Source: Saprolegnia diclina VS20
Taxonomy: Eukaryota > Oomycota > Saprolegniomycetes > Saprolegniales > Saprolegniaceae
Assembly: GCF_000281045.1 (NCBI RefSeq)
Contig: NW_008246079.1
Span: 3,735-67,734, forward strand
Direction of reading: 5' to 3'
DNA: 64,000 nt
Positions 19,301-29,386 of this stretch are shown here, one piece after another. The translations under genes and the position numbers were made by a program. Under the pieces are notes generated by a model. That model saw only the letters and a program-made list of their open reading frames with translations, did not search any database and was not told where the DNA came from. The first letter of the stretch is position 1; each line of letters begins with the position of its first letter.

Positions 19301-21473
19301 GTCCAACGGCGCCGTCTTCTTGGAGGCGGTTTTGCGCAACATCGGTCGAGCCGCGTTTTTAGCTTGCTGGGGCGACTCGTTTGAACGTGGAATTGCCTCG
19401 GCTGTCCGCGTCTTGCGCCCGTCGTGGCTTGCGTCGCTGCCATCGACACCAATCCCAGTGACGCAAGAAATCTTACTTTGGCGCTCGCATAGCATTGCGT
19501 CCTTCACCACGCAGTGGCAAAACTACAAGTCGATCGGACTCAACGCGGGTTTCTCGGTCACCAACACCCTCGGTTTCTCGTACGACTTTAGCATCGAAGC
19601 CCACAACGGCGCGTTCACAATCGAGTCGTCGACGTCGCGGAGCTTTTACTGGACGTTTGCCAGCGACCTCTGGGCTATCGCCAACAACGGATCTCAGATC
19701 GTCGGTCTCTCGCTCGTGCGACAGAGTCCCCAGTTTGCCTTTTTGAATCACTCGGCCCAAGACATGTACATGCAGAACGGCACCGTGCCGTCGCCGCTCA
19801 GCATTGGCGCGTCGATCGTCGCATTGAGCATCGGACCGTTTGGCGCCGTCGACGTCCGCCACGTGGCAGCGCCAGCCGCGCTGCGTCAGTTCGTGCAGAG
19901 CATCACGCGTGCGACCGCCGAGGCGTTGGCCACGCGCAGTGACGCGCGCGAGGCGTACGCGTCCTTGGAGCTCCTGGCTCAGCTGACGCCGATACCACTC
20001 GCGATCAACAAGACGCTGTACATGGGCGCGGGCGCCAGTGTCCTTTGCCATAGAGCTTTCGGCGTGTTCAACTATACGGTATCGATGGCGCAGTTTCTCG
20101 GGTCCGATGCGCTCTGCAGCCGCATGCAAGGCGAGTGGCTCTACCCAACAAAGAACCAAGCGCTCGTGGCCTCCATCGCGTCAGGTATCGCGCTCACCTC
20201 CGAGGCAACGATGCGACAGGCTTGCAGCACCGAAGCACTCAATCCCAAGGGCTGCGGCAATTTTGTCACCAACGTTGCGGCGCTGGCGTCAACGCTCTTC
20301 TCTGCCGAGTCTTTGGCCGCCAACCGTCGCGAGGCCATTGCGCTGGAAGCCAACGATGCGCGCGTGGGGTTTACGCAGTTTTTGTATCGCACCGAGACCG
20401 CGTCGTACGAGCTGTTCTTCCAGAAGCTCTTTGAGGAGCCTGGCATGCATTTTGCCAGCTGGACCATGGTCTACGACTGGGCGGTCGACGCGCGGGAGGT
20501 ACTCGCTTTTGACGGCGATATCGCGTCCTTTGCCGTCCTCTCGACGACGTCTCGCGCCGTGTCGATGGCCGCCAACACGATCGAGATGCCGGTCAACGTT
20601 GTCGTCTTCTTGCGAACGCTGTGCCAGTACGTCTCGGGCGTCCTCGCAGTCATCGCGCTCGTTGCCATTGGGTACACTCTCCTGAATGCGTTTACGACCG
20701 AGGGTCGAAACCTCTTTCTTCTCAACCGAGTCGCCGGCGCCGTCTGGGTCGGCCGACCGCTGCTGTGCGTGCGCAGCTTGACGGCGCTTTGTATATTGAG
20801 CACGGCAACGCTGCAATTGCAGCGCACCGACTTTGTCACCACTGTGACGACGTCGCGTCAAGACGTGAGCCGGACGCTTTTGACATTCTCGAGGGTCCTC
20901 GCGGCGAGCGAGCTCGGCTGGCTTGTCTACACGCTCGAAGACGCTTTCATGATCTACACGAGGGAGTACGCGTCACGGTACACGACCAAAACGGCGCTGC
21001 TGACGTGGCTTGTGGCCACGATCCTGAGCTTCGCGAGCCCCGTCGAGCACAGCGTGCGTCTCCAGCCACTTTGCACGGTCGTCGAAATGGACTTGTCGCT
21101 CGCGTGTCAGACCGGCGACGTTGCGATCGGGTCGCAGACGCGGCTCCTCGTGCTTGTGGCGATCGCGGTAGCAATCTCGAGCACTTTTTACGCCACCGCC
21201 CGCCTCGTTGGTGCCCGCGCTCGGGTCGTCGACGCCTTCGAGTCGCACTTGACCTCGTGTGGCGCCAAGTACCTTTTCGAGTCGACCGACTGGGTCCACG
21301 ACCATGTCCAGCACATCGACTACGCCTCGGCCGCGCTCACGGGGCTCCTCGCGTGGCCGCTGAGCGAGTCGTCGGTCGCTGTTTTTGACATCAAGACATG
21401 GCGGACGCTTACGATCGAGCGGACGCGCCTGGCGTCCCACGCGCTCTCCCGCGCGATTCCGCTACGTCAATGA
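16374..21473 (+). CDS. Giant two-module membrane protein A
   Basis: An uninterrupted 1699-residue frame; the ATG at 16374 is preceded in frame by a stop. The protein is an internal duplication. Each module has an N-terminal membrane helix, a large (about 500-residue) probably extracellular region, then a cluster of membrane helices. Module 1 opens with MLIGLAFLAAFLGASVWYIA. Module 2 starts near residue 829 with VIAGLAYVTFSAVGSISYL. A conserved signature occurs once per module (about 116-152 and 948-990): FCWADFGRRWEVGHTAARQ, then RC and NGAVYLEAYLRN, versus YCWVDFDQTLEMASSSRRQ, then RC and NGAVFLEAVLRN. Both modules also share a VAGxVWVGRPLL helix and a DLKLWR/DIKTWR motif after the last helices. 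The paralog is at 44792-50170. No function is known to me; a receptor or transporter role is only a guess. Confidence 0.8.
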   Translation: MLIGLAFLAAFLGASVWYIAIVAPTLANDHFWSGFEASAAQAYLLDVYRMQLTTTASATLDLGSPSQAILKPYSLSTTSGHVNPAYPRALALARYSSLEDAVEHLRTLGVYLSTMFCWADFGRRWEVGHTAARQARCDATNGAVYLEAYLRNVDAWAAIDVSIVFVNAIVQQPQGAAWWTSVLAPQVSVADEAAYWHSCQVTSFQAQWSNDYQLGLVETIAVRNMLGWHQALTVSAIAFADRGALGTSLFLNPSFSYNLWIAQANYGAGLNTSIVRNLPDYMGDGELEQYTGVYLATPASVIVHECLGPLTAVDLYLVAPPYALVTALRAVESAIAVALQADDDLLTAYALLPSPTLDPVPRAWSSGDFVFYGGSPLCLYHPGTTSVLQSFAFDDTCNALVPSHLNVHPMAAMVASLAVDAADDPCALCSASTRAACSSLRAATTMILRNTSLRDERATLLSTAHAVLDDIEVVQLAMTRSQAPILLRHALLGAGDWEYFGWIALMDWVYGDREVVSFQGDVATVHIMSEPLPPIVVTPNALEVPKSTSLCLYSNLVTSTSILVVVAVIAAAGADRQSGNHLLCFFRVAGPVWVGRPLLLLRALPAMAALCTAPLTFHGDARLGRFDQTPRPLLHTCVLALEATWITTVVNDILLVVTTRRARRAAVVSGALTWLGLVMFDVAAPLEAHATVERTCRSQDGVLHCASGIVAIGSLDRAFCMLALMALALFCGYVCIPPERALRETPKDAHFVPASVIAYVAPSCESWPIDHATAVMSGFFRCRVGSRVYMLDLKLWRVFTTDVGPRVDPILAIDTHLVAVGHTSWRARGKVIAGLAYVTFSAVGSISYLQLSTVNLGNDMYWATFNTSGMHTFVANWFHREFMTEHSSVRLDAPEFADVLIDYGSPEALIQYSPLRARAIQSESGSELLMMLHGLREMDGCNVPWIATMYCWVDFDQTLEMASSSRRQARCRDQYASNGAVFLEAVLRNIGRAAFLACWGDSFERGIASAVRVLRPSWLASLPSTPIPVTQEILLWRSHSIASFTTQWQNYKSIGLNAGFSVTNTLGFSYDFSIEAHNGAFTIESSTSRSFYWTFASDLWAIANNGSQIVGLSLVRQSPQFAFLNHSAQDMYMQNGTVPSPLSIGASIVALSIGPFGAVDVRHVAAPAALRQFVQSITRATAEALATRSDAREAYASLELLAQLTPIPLAINKTLYMGAGASVLCHRAFGVFNYTVSMAQFLGSDALCSRMQGEWLYPTKNQALVASIASGIALTSEATMRQACSTEALNPKGCGNFVTNVAALASTLFSAESLAANRREAIALEANDARVGFTQFLYRTETASYELFFQKLFEEPGMHFASWTMVYDWAVDAREVLAFDGDIASFAVLSTTSRAVSMAANTIEMPVNVVVFLRTLCQYVSGVLAVIALVAIGYTLLNAFTTEGRNLFLLNRVAGAVWVGRPLLCVRSLTALCILSTATLQLQRTDFVTTVTTSRQDVSRTLLTFSRVLAASELGWLVYTLEDAFMIYTREYASRYTTKTALLTWLVATILSFASPVEHSVRLQPLCTVVEMDLSLACQTGDVAIGSQTRLLVLVAIAVAISSTFYATARLVGARARVVDAFESHLTSCGAKYLFESTDWVHDHVQHIDYASAALTGLLAWPLSESSVAVFDIKTWRTLTIERTRLASHALSRAIPLRQ

Positions 21474-21484
21474 TTGGCGTCAAA

Positions 21485-21645
21485 AAGGTCAGATAAATGC
21501 TGAATTTAAGAGCCAGCCAATCAAATGCGCTTTTTATCGTCGAAGATTCACAAACTTCGATCGAAGCAAACATTTACCCTACAAAACCATTGTTTAAAAT
21601 ACAGCCATTATCTGACCACAAAGGTCGCCACTTCAACACGCCCGT
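21485..21645 (+). repeat. Direct repeat copy R (upstream of CNBD channel 1)
   Basis: Partner of 16082-16250; the same ordered landmarks are present, including CTTCGATCGAAG and ACAGCCATTATCTGACC. The pair brackets the 5.1-kb giant membrane gene in direct orientation, so the copies are either duplicated upstream regions or the footprint of a segmental duplication. Confidence 0.7.
21555..21566. promoter_or_regulatory. Palindromic element CTTCGATCGAAG, right copy
   Basis: Identical to 16154-16165 and located about 345 bp before the ATG of the channel gene at 21911. Confidence 0.45.
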
Positions 21646-21847
21646 GGGCACTTGCCGCGCTGGATGATCATTGTCGGCGGCAGCGTCTGGGGTGCCTGCA
21701 ACGACACGCTGACTGGTTTGCATGCGATGTATGGCTCTCAACGGGCCGCCGGTGGAAAGAAGTTAACCTCGGGTTGCTCTGGCGCTGGACAGCGTCTCAT
21801 GGGACCACAGCACGAAAGCTCGGCTTACGAGCGCTATGCCTCGTGTG

Positions 21848-21860
21848 TTTATATATATAG
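21848..21860 (+). promoter_or_regulatory. TATA-like box for CNBD channel 1
   Basis: The run TTTATATATATAG lies 50 bp before the ATG at 21911. It argues that an in-frame upstream ATG at 21836 is not used, because it would lie upstream of the box. Confidence 0.5.
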
Positions 21861-21910
21861 AAGCCGCTGGCCTGCCCGGACAGTTCACAATTGCGAGCTT
21901 CCGTTTCGCG

Positions 21911-24156
21911 ATGAGTGTTCGTCAGCGCGACTTGGCCGAGAAGCGGACGGACGTCGTCGACATCGCGACGCTGCCCATGATCCCGAGCGACAGCGACATG
22001 CTTCCGCCGCTCGAGAAGCAGCCGTCGACGCGCGCGCTCGTCACGCCGCGCCACATTGTGCGCGAGGCCATGGGCGACAAGCGCGAGCTGTCGGTTGTCG
22101 CCGACGACGACAAGGACGCGCCCGCGCACTGGAGTGTCATCCTGCCCGACTCGCGCTTCCGCCGGTTCTGGGACCCGCTGCAGCTCGTCCTTCTCGTCTA
22201 CGCCTGCGTGTTTTCGCCGTACATGACATGCTTCCGGCTCGTGCCCCTCGAGGGCTACGTGGCCTACTACAACCTGGTACTGAAGGTGTAGTCGCCGCGC
22301 GTGTTGACGGTGCGTAGACGGCCGCCGACCTGCGTGCGAACGAGCGGTTCATCCACACGCTTGACGGCATCGTCAACGCACTCTACGGCCTCGACCTGCT
22401 CTTGAGCTTTCGGTAGACTCATCTTCGAGCACTCGGATCGTAGCGCATGCGTAGTTTTGCCTTTGTCGATGTCAAGTCGGGCTACGTCGTCAAGCGGCCC
22501 GAGCGCATCGCGGCGCACTACGTACACGGGTGGTTTGTCTTTGATTTGCTCGTGACGATCCCGTGGGACCACGTCGTCGGCGTCTCGACGCCCAAGGACG
22601 CCATCATCCTCGAGCTCATCCGCATCTTCCGCCTCGCGCGCCTCACCAAGATCCTGCGCCTCATCAAAGTACTCGCGTCGATACCCAATGATACTTATGG
22701 GCGTGGTAGTACGGACAAATTGTCGAGTTTCTTGAAGACCAGACACCCATGAGCCGCAACATGGTCGTCACCCTCGAGCTGCTGTCGACCATCTGCCTCG
22801 TCGCGCACTACACGGCCTGCGGCTTTTACATGGCGGCGCGGCTCAACGCCACGTACATGGAGAACTCATGGCTTGCGACGCTCAACCTGCTGAACGCGTC
22901 CCCGTTCGACCTGTACATCGTGTCGCTCTACTGGGCCTTCACGCTCATGACCACGGTCGGCTTTGGCGACATTTACCCCGTCACCACGTAAACACCTACC
23001 CCTTAGCACTACGATCTGAGAGCGGACTAGGCAAGAGCGCGTCTTTACGATCGGGGCTATGGTCATCTCCGCGGGCACGTACGCTTACGTCATCGCTTCC
23101 ATGTCGTCGATCGTCGCGTCCATGAACGTGACGGAGTCGCGCTACTACGAACGCCTGAACGAGGTCAACGCCTACATGAAGGCGCGGGACCTCCCCGCGT
23201 CGCTCCAGCTTCGAACCCGCAAGTGCGAGATCGGTGGGATATGCAGCAGGAGAGATCATGTGCTTAGGTACTACCGGTATTTCCTGCAGCGCAAAACGGT
23301 CTACAACGAAGCAAGCATCCTCGAAGACCTTCCGACCAACCTCAAAAGCGAGGTCACGGAGCACTACATCAAGGTGACGATTCGCGACGTCGCCTTCTTC
23401 CACGGTACGACTGCTGCGTTGGCCTTCGCCCAAAACATGTTGTTAGACTTGCCCCATGGGTTTACGACCGAGATCGCCATGCATCTCAAGCCGACGTTCT
23501 TCCCGCCCAACTCGCTCGTCCTCAGCGTACAGCGCTCCGTGACAGTAGCGCCGTGATGATAGCACTGGGTGTAGATGGGCGACACGGCCGGCGAGATGTT
23601 TATCGTCTCCAAAGGTGCGATCGAGTGTTGTGCACTTCAGCTAAGGTCTTGCTTAGGGATCCTGCACGTAACACTGCTCCATCACGAGACGCAGCAAGAA
23701 TTTGGGATCGCGTACCTCTACGACGGCGATCACTTTGGGGAAATGGCGCTGCTGCTCGAAGAACAGGCCAAGAAGCGGTCGGCCAACATTCGATCCAAAA
23801 CGTACTGCGAGCTCCACGGTACACGTGTGGCTCGTGTGTGGGTCCTCATTTAGAGCAGGCCTCGAGTACACGAGCCTCCAGGTCGGGCTCTCGCGGTACC
23901 CGACGGTGCTGGACAAGCTCATGGACATGGCCGTGTCGCGCCAGATCCTCCTCAACAACCTGCAAAAGACCAAGGTGGCCAACATGGTCTTCGCCATGCA
24001 GAGTACGTCGCGTCCGATGATGGCATCTGAGGTCTTATTGCCGCCACACTGCTAGAAAAGGTCTCGGACCGCAAGTTTCAGCGCATGGCGGCCGAGACGC
24101 AGAGCCGCCTCGTGGGCAAAGTCTTCTCGAGGATCTCGCGCGCGTCCAAGTGTTAG
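21911..24156 (+). CDS. CNBD-containing potassium channel 1
   Basis: Eleven exons: 21911-22276, 22318-22412, 22455-22668, 22710-22987, 23031-23222, 23268-23404, 23447-23526, 23575-23614, 23657-23818, 23859-24002 and 24056-24156. They give 602 residues with introns of 40-53 nt. It has the plan of an EAG/KAT/CNG-type channel: cytosolic N-terminus, S1-S3, an S4 with RIFRLARLTKILRLIK, a pore with the K+ filter TTVGFGDIYP, a C-linker, and a cyclic-nucleotide-binding fold with DTAGEMFIVSKG, YLYDGDHFGEMALL and KRSANIRSKTYCELH. It should act in the plasma membrane as a tetramer. The phosphate-binding cassette has FGEMALL but the following residues are not the classic RTA, so ligand binding is uncertain. 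The 24236 gene is a tandem duplicate with the same exon lengths. Confidence 0.88.
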
Positions 24157-24235
24157 CGCCGATTTTTCCGAAATTATTTATTTCATCAAGCATCAAGTGG
24201 CTATACTTAGCAGAAATAACCAAAGGCGCGTCGTG

Positions 24236-26889
24236 ATGGACAGTCCAACGCACGGGCCCACGGGCGACGCGTTGCTGCCGCTGGATATTGGCGACGCGCT
24301 GCCGCAGGATATTGCTGATGCGCTTGGGCCTGGACTGAGCGAGTTTGGAGACGACGAAGCCGACGACGTCGTCGAATCGCAAGCTAACGACGAAGACAGC
24401 GAGTCGTGGGCCTCAGACCCGCCCGAAGTTGTAGTCGCCTTGGCCATTTCGGAGTCGCGGGCGCGACTAAGCGTCATGCTCCCGAGCGATTCGACGCCGG
24501 TTATCGACACCCTCAGCGACCGCGCGATCGAAAGGCTCGCGCGGTTGCCACGCACCACCGACGAACGACAGCCACTGCGTGGCGCCCGGCTCTCGCGCGT
24601 CTTTTCTGTGCCAGAGAGCGAAGCCCGAGCGCCTGAGGTCCTCACAGCGTCGACGACGCAGCTCAAGAGCGTGGGCGCAATGTTGGGACCTTCGCCGTCG
24701 CGCACACTCGTCGCATCGCCGTCAAAGGCGCACGTGGAGCCACCGGTGTCTCGTGTAGCGACGCGCATTGCGGTGCCCAAGCAAGGCAAAGAGGACCTGC
24801 GGCTCGTAGCCGACAATTTTACTGCCGACGAATCACGACGCTACTGGTTCATCCTGCTGCCCACCGCTCCGGCGCTCGTGGTCTGGAACGGCATTCAAAC
24901 TGGCGCTCTCCTCTATGTCTGCATCGTCGCGCCGTATTTTATTTGCTTTACGACTCAGCCGCTCGAGGGCTACATTGCTCACTACAATATCGTTGACGTT
25001 TCACGAAATACCGAGAGGCTCACGACTGCTACCTAGACCTTGGACCAGCTGCGCGCCACGTACGCCTGGGTTGACACGACCGACCGCTGCATGGACCTCT
25101 TCTTCGGCGTCGACATTCTGCTCACAATGCGGTGCGTTTGTATCAATGTATCAGCGCAACATGTGTTTAGCCTCGCGTTTGTGGACCCGAGGTCCGGGAG
25201 CGTCGTGCGTGACCCGAGAGCTATTGCGCGTCGGTACATGTGCGGGTGGCTCCTCTTTGATATTCTCGTGACGCTGCCGTGGGACCTTCTCGTTGCCGAA
25301 CCAAACGCTGTCGCGAGCCTCGTCCGCGTTTTTCGGCTGGCCAAGCTCGCCAAGGTGCTGCGGCTCGTCAAGGTCCGGTTCTCCTAATATGACGATGGCG
25401 AATCACCCGCTTCCGGCCTAGTACGGTCAAATTCTCGAATTCTTTGAGGACCGAACCCGCCTGAGCCGGAACGCGGTCGTCGCGTTTGAGCTCCTGGCGA
25501 CGATTGCGCTCGTCGCGCACTACACCGCCTGCGGATTCTACCTCGTGGCCCGCCTGAACGACGACTACCTCAACACATCGTGGCTCGCCACACTGGGCTT
25601 TCTCAACGAATCGCCGTGGAACCTCTACGTGATTTCACTCTACTGGTCGCTGACGCTCATGACGACAGTGGGCTTTGGGGATGTCTACCCTGTCTCAATG
25701 TAGTCCTAAGACGTGTAGAGTACTTGCCACTAATGCGCGCGTAGCTACGAGCGCAGCTTTGCGATCTTGGCCATGGGCGTCTCGGCCGCCGCCTACGCCT
25801 ACGTCATCGCGTCCATGTCCTCGATCGTGCTGCTCATGAACGTCAACGAGACGCGCTACTACGAGCGTCTGAACGAAGTCAACGCCTACATGAAGGCGCG
25901 GGACCTCCCCGCCTTGCTTCAACTGCGCACCCGCAAGTATACACTCTATGGGATTGTCGTCACGGCACCACAATGTGGGCTAGATACTACCGGTATTTTC
26001 TGCAGCGCAAAACCGTCTACAACGAAGCTCGCATCCTCCACGACCTGCCTTCCAACCTCAAAAGCGAGGTCGCCGAGCACTACGCCAAAGTCACGATCCG
26101 CAACGTCGTCTTCTTCCACGGTGAACAATATTTACATTTGTTCGTCAAGGCGCGCTCAAGACACGATATATATTGGATAGATTTACCAAGGGGTTTTACT
26201 ACCGAGATCGCGATGCGGCTCAAGCCAACATTCTGCCCGCCCAACTCGGTCGTCCTTACGGTACTGGCGCGGCGCGACCTTGCGGCCATCAGTGCTGTCG
26301 TAGAAAGGGGAGGTGGCCAACGAAATGTATATCATATCCAAAGGTGCGTCATATTGGTACACCCAAGTCCAATATTCCATTCAGGCATGCTGCACGTGAC
26401 ACTGCCGCACAAAGAATCACAACAGGACATTGGTATTACGTACCTCTACGACGGCGACCACTTTGGAGAGATGGCGCTGCTGCTCACAGACCAGGAGCGA
26501 AAACGCACGGCCACGGTGCGCGCTGAGCTCTACAGCGAGCTGCACGGTGCGACCAATATTTCAATATGGGAAATGGATATGCACCACGCTCGTAGGGCTC
26601 GAGTACGAACACCTCGAGTCGGTCCTCGCGCGGTACCCGATTGTGCTCGAGAAACTCATGCACATGGCCGTCGCGCGCATGATTCTACTGACAAATCTGC
26701 AGAAGAGCAAGGTCTCGAGCATGATCTTGGCCATGCCCAGTACCAATATTCCTCGTGAGTGAAGCGCGCTTGACCAATATTATGCTAGAAAAAGGCGCGG
26801 CCCAGAAATTCCAGCACATTGCGTCGCAGTCCAAGCTGCGCATCACAAAGCAGCTTATCCGCCGACTTTCCCTCACCGCCAAGCTGTGA
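24236..26889 (+). CDS. CNBD-containing potassium channel 2
   Basis: Eleven exons: 24236-24991, 25037-25131, 25171-25372, 25422-25699, 25745-25936, 25984-26120, 26181-26260, 26304-26343, 26385-26546, 26596-26739 and 26789-26889. They give 728 residues. Exons 2 and 4-11 have exactly the lengths of channel 1 (95, 278, 192, 137, 80, 40, 162, 144, 101); only exon 3 differs (202 versus 214). It has a long acidic/Ser-rich N-terminal extension (about 200 residues), S4 VRVFRLAKLAKVLRLVK, filter TTVGFGDVYP and a cyclic-nucleotide-binding fold with YLYDGDHFGEMALLL and KRTATVRAELYSELH. The ATG at 24236 follows a GTG-led extension. It starts 79 bp after channel 1 ends. Several introns carry CCAATATT words. 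Confidence 0.88.
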
Positions 26890-26945
26890 ACAATATACAA
26901 TATACAATATACAATATACAATATACAATATACAATATACAATAT
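26890..26945 (+). repeat. Heptamer microsatellite (ACAATAT)8
   Basis: Eight perfect copies of ACAATAT begin at the base after the TGA of channel 2 and end in ATATAT. The motif resembles the CCAATATT and ACAATATT words in introns of the same gene. It lies in the 3' UTR or intergenic space between convergent genes. Confidence 0.95.
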
Positions 26946-26990
26946 ATATTTCTTAACCTAAGTAAGTCGAGAAACAACTGCACTTCGCAA

Positions 26991-28048
26991 TCAAGCAAGG
27001 CCGCACCAATGATAGTTGGCGCCCGCACTCGCACAGATCGACTGCGTCCACCCCGCAAAGCAGGCTGCAATCGCGCCATCGTTGTAGATGCAGTTGGTGC
27101 AGACGCCGGTGGGTGTTGTGCACGTGGTCGACGGCGGGCGCGTCGTGGCAGGTGGCGCCGGCGTCGTCGGCGCCGGTGCTGTCGTTGACGTCGGTGCCGG
27201 CGTCGGCGCAGCAGTTGATGTCGGTGATGGCGTCGTCGGAGCTAAAGTTGGAACTGTCGAGGGTCCCTGTGTTGGCGTGGGCGTTGGCCCCGGCGTTGGC
27301 CACGGTGTCTTTGGTGGGTACGCGCTGGTTTGGCACGAGAGGTTGTCGCCCGGCGAGACTCCAAGCACCGAACAAAACTTGATGTAGTTGGCGATGCGCG
27401 CTTTCTCCGAGTCCTTGTTGGGCGGGTTGAGTCCGCACTCGAGGCCGCCGTTGATGATGTACGTCGTGTAGGCAAAGCCGCCCGGCTGCCCGACCACGTT
27501 GTGAATGTTGCCGTTCCACTTGTCCGTGTTCCAGTACCAGAGCGCGCTGCGCCACACGAGGTTCTTGTCGGAGGCCACGAGCTCTGGCTGGGCCAACAGA
27601 TCGAGTCCCACTGCAGCGCCAAAGTCCTTGTAGTTGTAGTTCCACGAGAGCTGGATGGCACCGCGACCTAGAGCCATTGGCTACTTGCGCATCAAGATTT
27701 ACGGTGTGGAGTACCGTAATACTGCTTTCCTGGGTAGCACGGATACGCGGTTGACGCTTGGCAGTAGTCGTTCTTGGCGATCTCTTCCGCGTACTGCAGA
27801 TACCCCGTCTCCAAAGCGACTTGCCCGAGAAAGGCCGCGACCTCCCGCTTGTCAACGGCGTCATTGCCAGTGTTGGCAAACTTCGGGTACGTGGCCGCCA
27901 TGAGCACGAGGTTCTCGTACTGGTACACGGGCAGCGCCTGGGGAAACAGCTCGAGGAAGCGTGCCTTGGAGAAGATGGCTGCGAGGCCGCTTGCACACAC
28001 TGCAGGTGGTAGCAGCGAGAACGAGATGAAGGTCAGTGTTCGAAGCAT
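26991..28048 (-). CDS. Secreted GH19 chitinase with C-terminal cysteine module
   Basis: Two exons (28048-27715, 27667-26991; 47-nt intron) give 336 residues. The ATG at 28048 starts a signal peptide (MLRTLTFISFSLLPPAVCA). The GH19 fold is clear: VAAFLGQVALETGYLQYAEE holds the catalytic acid near Glu80 and a second acidic pair at 88-89. The splice rebuilds YYGRGAIQLSWNYNYKDFG, the substrate-cleft signature. A Pro/Thr-rich linker (about residues 235-290) leads to a short module with CTNCIYNDGAIAACFAGWT and a final WCG, probably chitin- or wall-binding. It would hydrolyse beta-1,4-GlcNAc polymers outside the cell, for wall remodelling or attack on chitinous hosts. It is convergent with channel 2. 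Confidence 0.9.
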
Positions 28049-28491
28049 GGTCAATTGAGCAATGCAGCTAGGAAGGAGGCTCCAAACATTTGGGATCTGA
28101 CGCTCGACTCAGATGTCAGTCTGAGTCGAATGCGAGCATGGAGTGGGACTATGACAGGAGTCAACGTCCATCTTGACGAGAGGTGGTCTGAGTCGCATCG
28201 CAAGAGAGTGGTCGCATGGTTCTACTAGAAGCCATTGTCGACAACAGCTACTACCAAACCATATTGCTCAGAGCCAGGCAAAAGCCTCGACCATCGTTCC
28301 AGCCGATTCGTGCCAAACGGTTTGACTCGCGGCTAGTCGAGCCGGTACTTTGGTCCAGCCGGTTACTACTAACGGCTGCGCACTAACCGACCATATTCGG
28401 CCAGTTGGATGGTTTGCCGCGTCATAGCAAATACGATAAGGTATGATGCATAGGCGTATTTCGAGTTATCTACGATCGAAAGTCACTCGAG
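28049..28491. other. Intergenic region, no gene seen
   Basis: About 440 bp between the chitinase (upstream side) and the first Kazal gene. Short repeated words such as GACTCAGA/TGAGTCG occur around 28100-28195. No gene is supportable. Confidence 0.5.
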
Positions 28492-28812
28492 TTAATCGTC
28501 TGCAAGACGGTCAGTGGCCGGGCGTACGCGCAGATGCGGAGTCGCAACAGCAGTAGGAAACGTGATCGTGTCAGAGTCATCAGCTGCTTTGGGGTGGCGC
28601 GGCTTGGGGCAACTGCCGGCCTTGTATGTAAACCTGCGGTTGCCGCACTTGATCTTGTCTGCAGCGCACGCATTCATGTACGTGACGCCGTCCGAGCCGC
28701 ACTGCGGCTGCTGCAGGCGCGGACAAGCTTTGACGCCGCACGCGCCAGCTTGGAGGGGCTCGCCGGCAACGAGCGAGAGGAGAAGCGCCAGTAGCAGTGT
28801 GCAGCGAACCAT
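28492..28812 (-). CDS. Secreted Kazal-type protease inhibitor 1
   Basis: A single exon of 106 residues with an ATG at 28812 and a signal peptide (MVRCTLLLALLLSLVAG). One Kazal domain follows with six cysteines in the order ACGVKAC, PQCGSDGVTY, NACAADKIKC and AGSCP; CGSDGVTYMNAC is the family hallmark. Kazal domains inhibit serine proteases through the loop after the second cysteine. Oomycetes secrete them against host or competitor proteases, a role inferred here. The C-terminal tail contains ITFPTAVATPHLRVRP, shared with the neighbouring paralog. The target protease cannot be predicted. Confidence 0.88.
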   Translation of the reverse strand: MVRCTLLLALLLSLVAGEPLQAGACGVKACPRLQQPQCGSDGVTYMNACAADKIKCGNRRFTYKAGSCPKPRHPKAADDSDTITFPTAVATPHLRVRPATDRLADD

Positions 28813-29386
28813 GAATGGTGTCGGAAAATCGAAAAGTGAGCACTGAGCTCAATCGTGCACGCTATCTTGTTGCCGGATTGTGTGGCTGACAATTGACGAT
28901 AGAACGCATGGCTGGCGGACTGACGGACAAGAACTGGTTGTAGACACCGAGCCGTGAAACTATGCGCAGCAGCAAGCGACGACCGCGGTGCCAAGTTACA
29001 TTCTCTAAAAACTACAATTCGAGTATGTATCTGGTCATGACGTGGCAGCAGGATAGAAGGCGCCAGATGTAGCCAAGCAAGAGCTTGCCAGCATTTCCGC
29101 ACCAGCCGTCGAACGAACGCGTTGGCGTACTTCGCCGCTTCAGGTCATCACTGAAGAAACTCTTGATAACCACCCAGAGAGCGCTCGATTTCATTCAGAG
29201 TTGCGGCAAGAGAATGTCGGCAACGACTTTGCGAGAAAATGTCACCAACTTGGGTTTCGTGTTAGCACAACCGGCGCCTTTGCGACAACATGATCACCCG
29301 AACAACTACGCATTTCGACTTGTTAGTTTAGCTCATTTTAATACGTCATGGGACAATATCACTCTTTGTGTAGAGCCAATCACGCC
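28813..29386. other. Intergenic region between Kazal genes
   Basis: About 570 bp upstream of Kazal gene 1 and downstream of Kazal gene 2. I see no gene, RNA or repeat that I can support. Confidence 0.5.
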
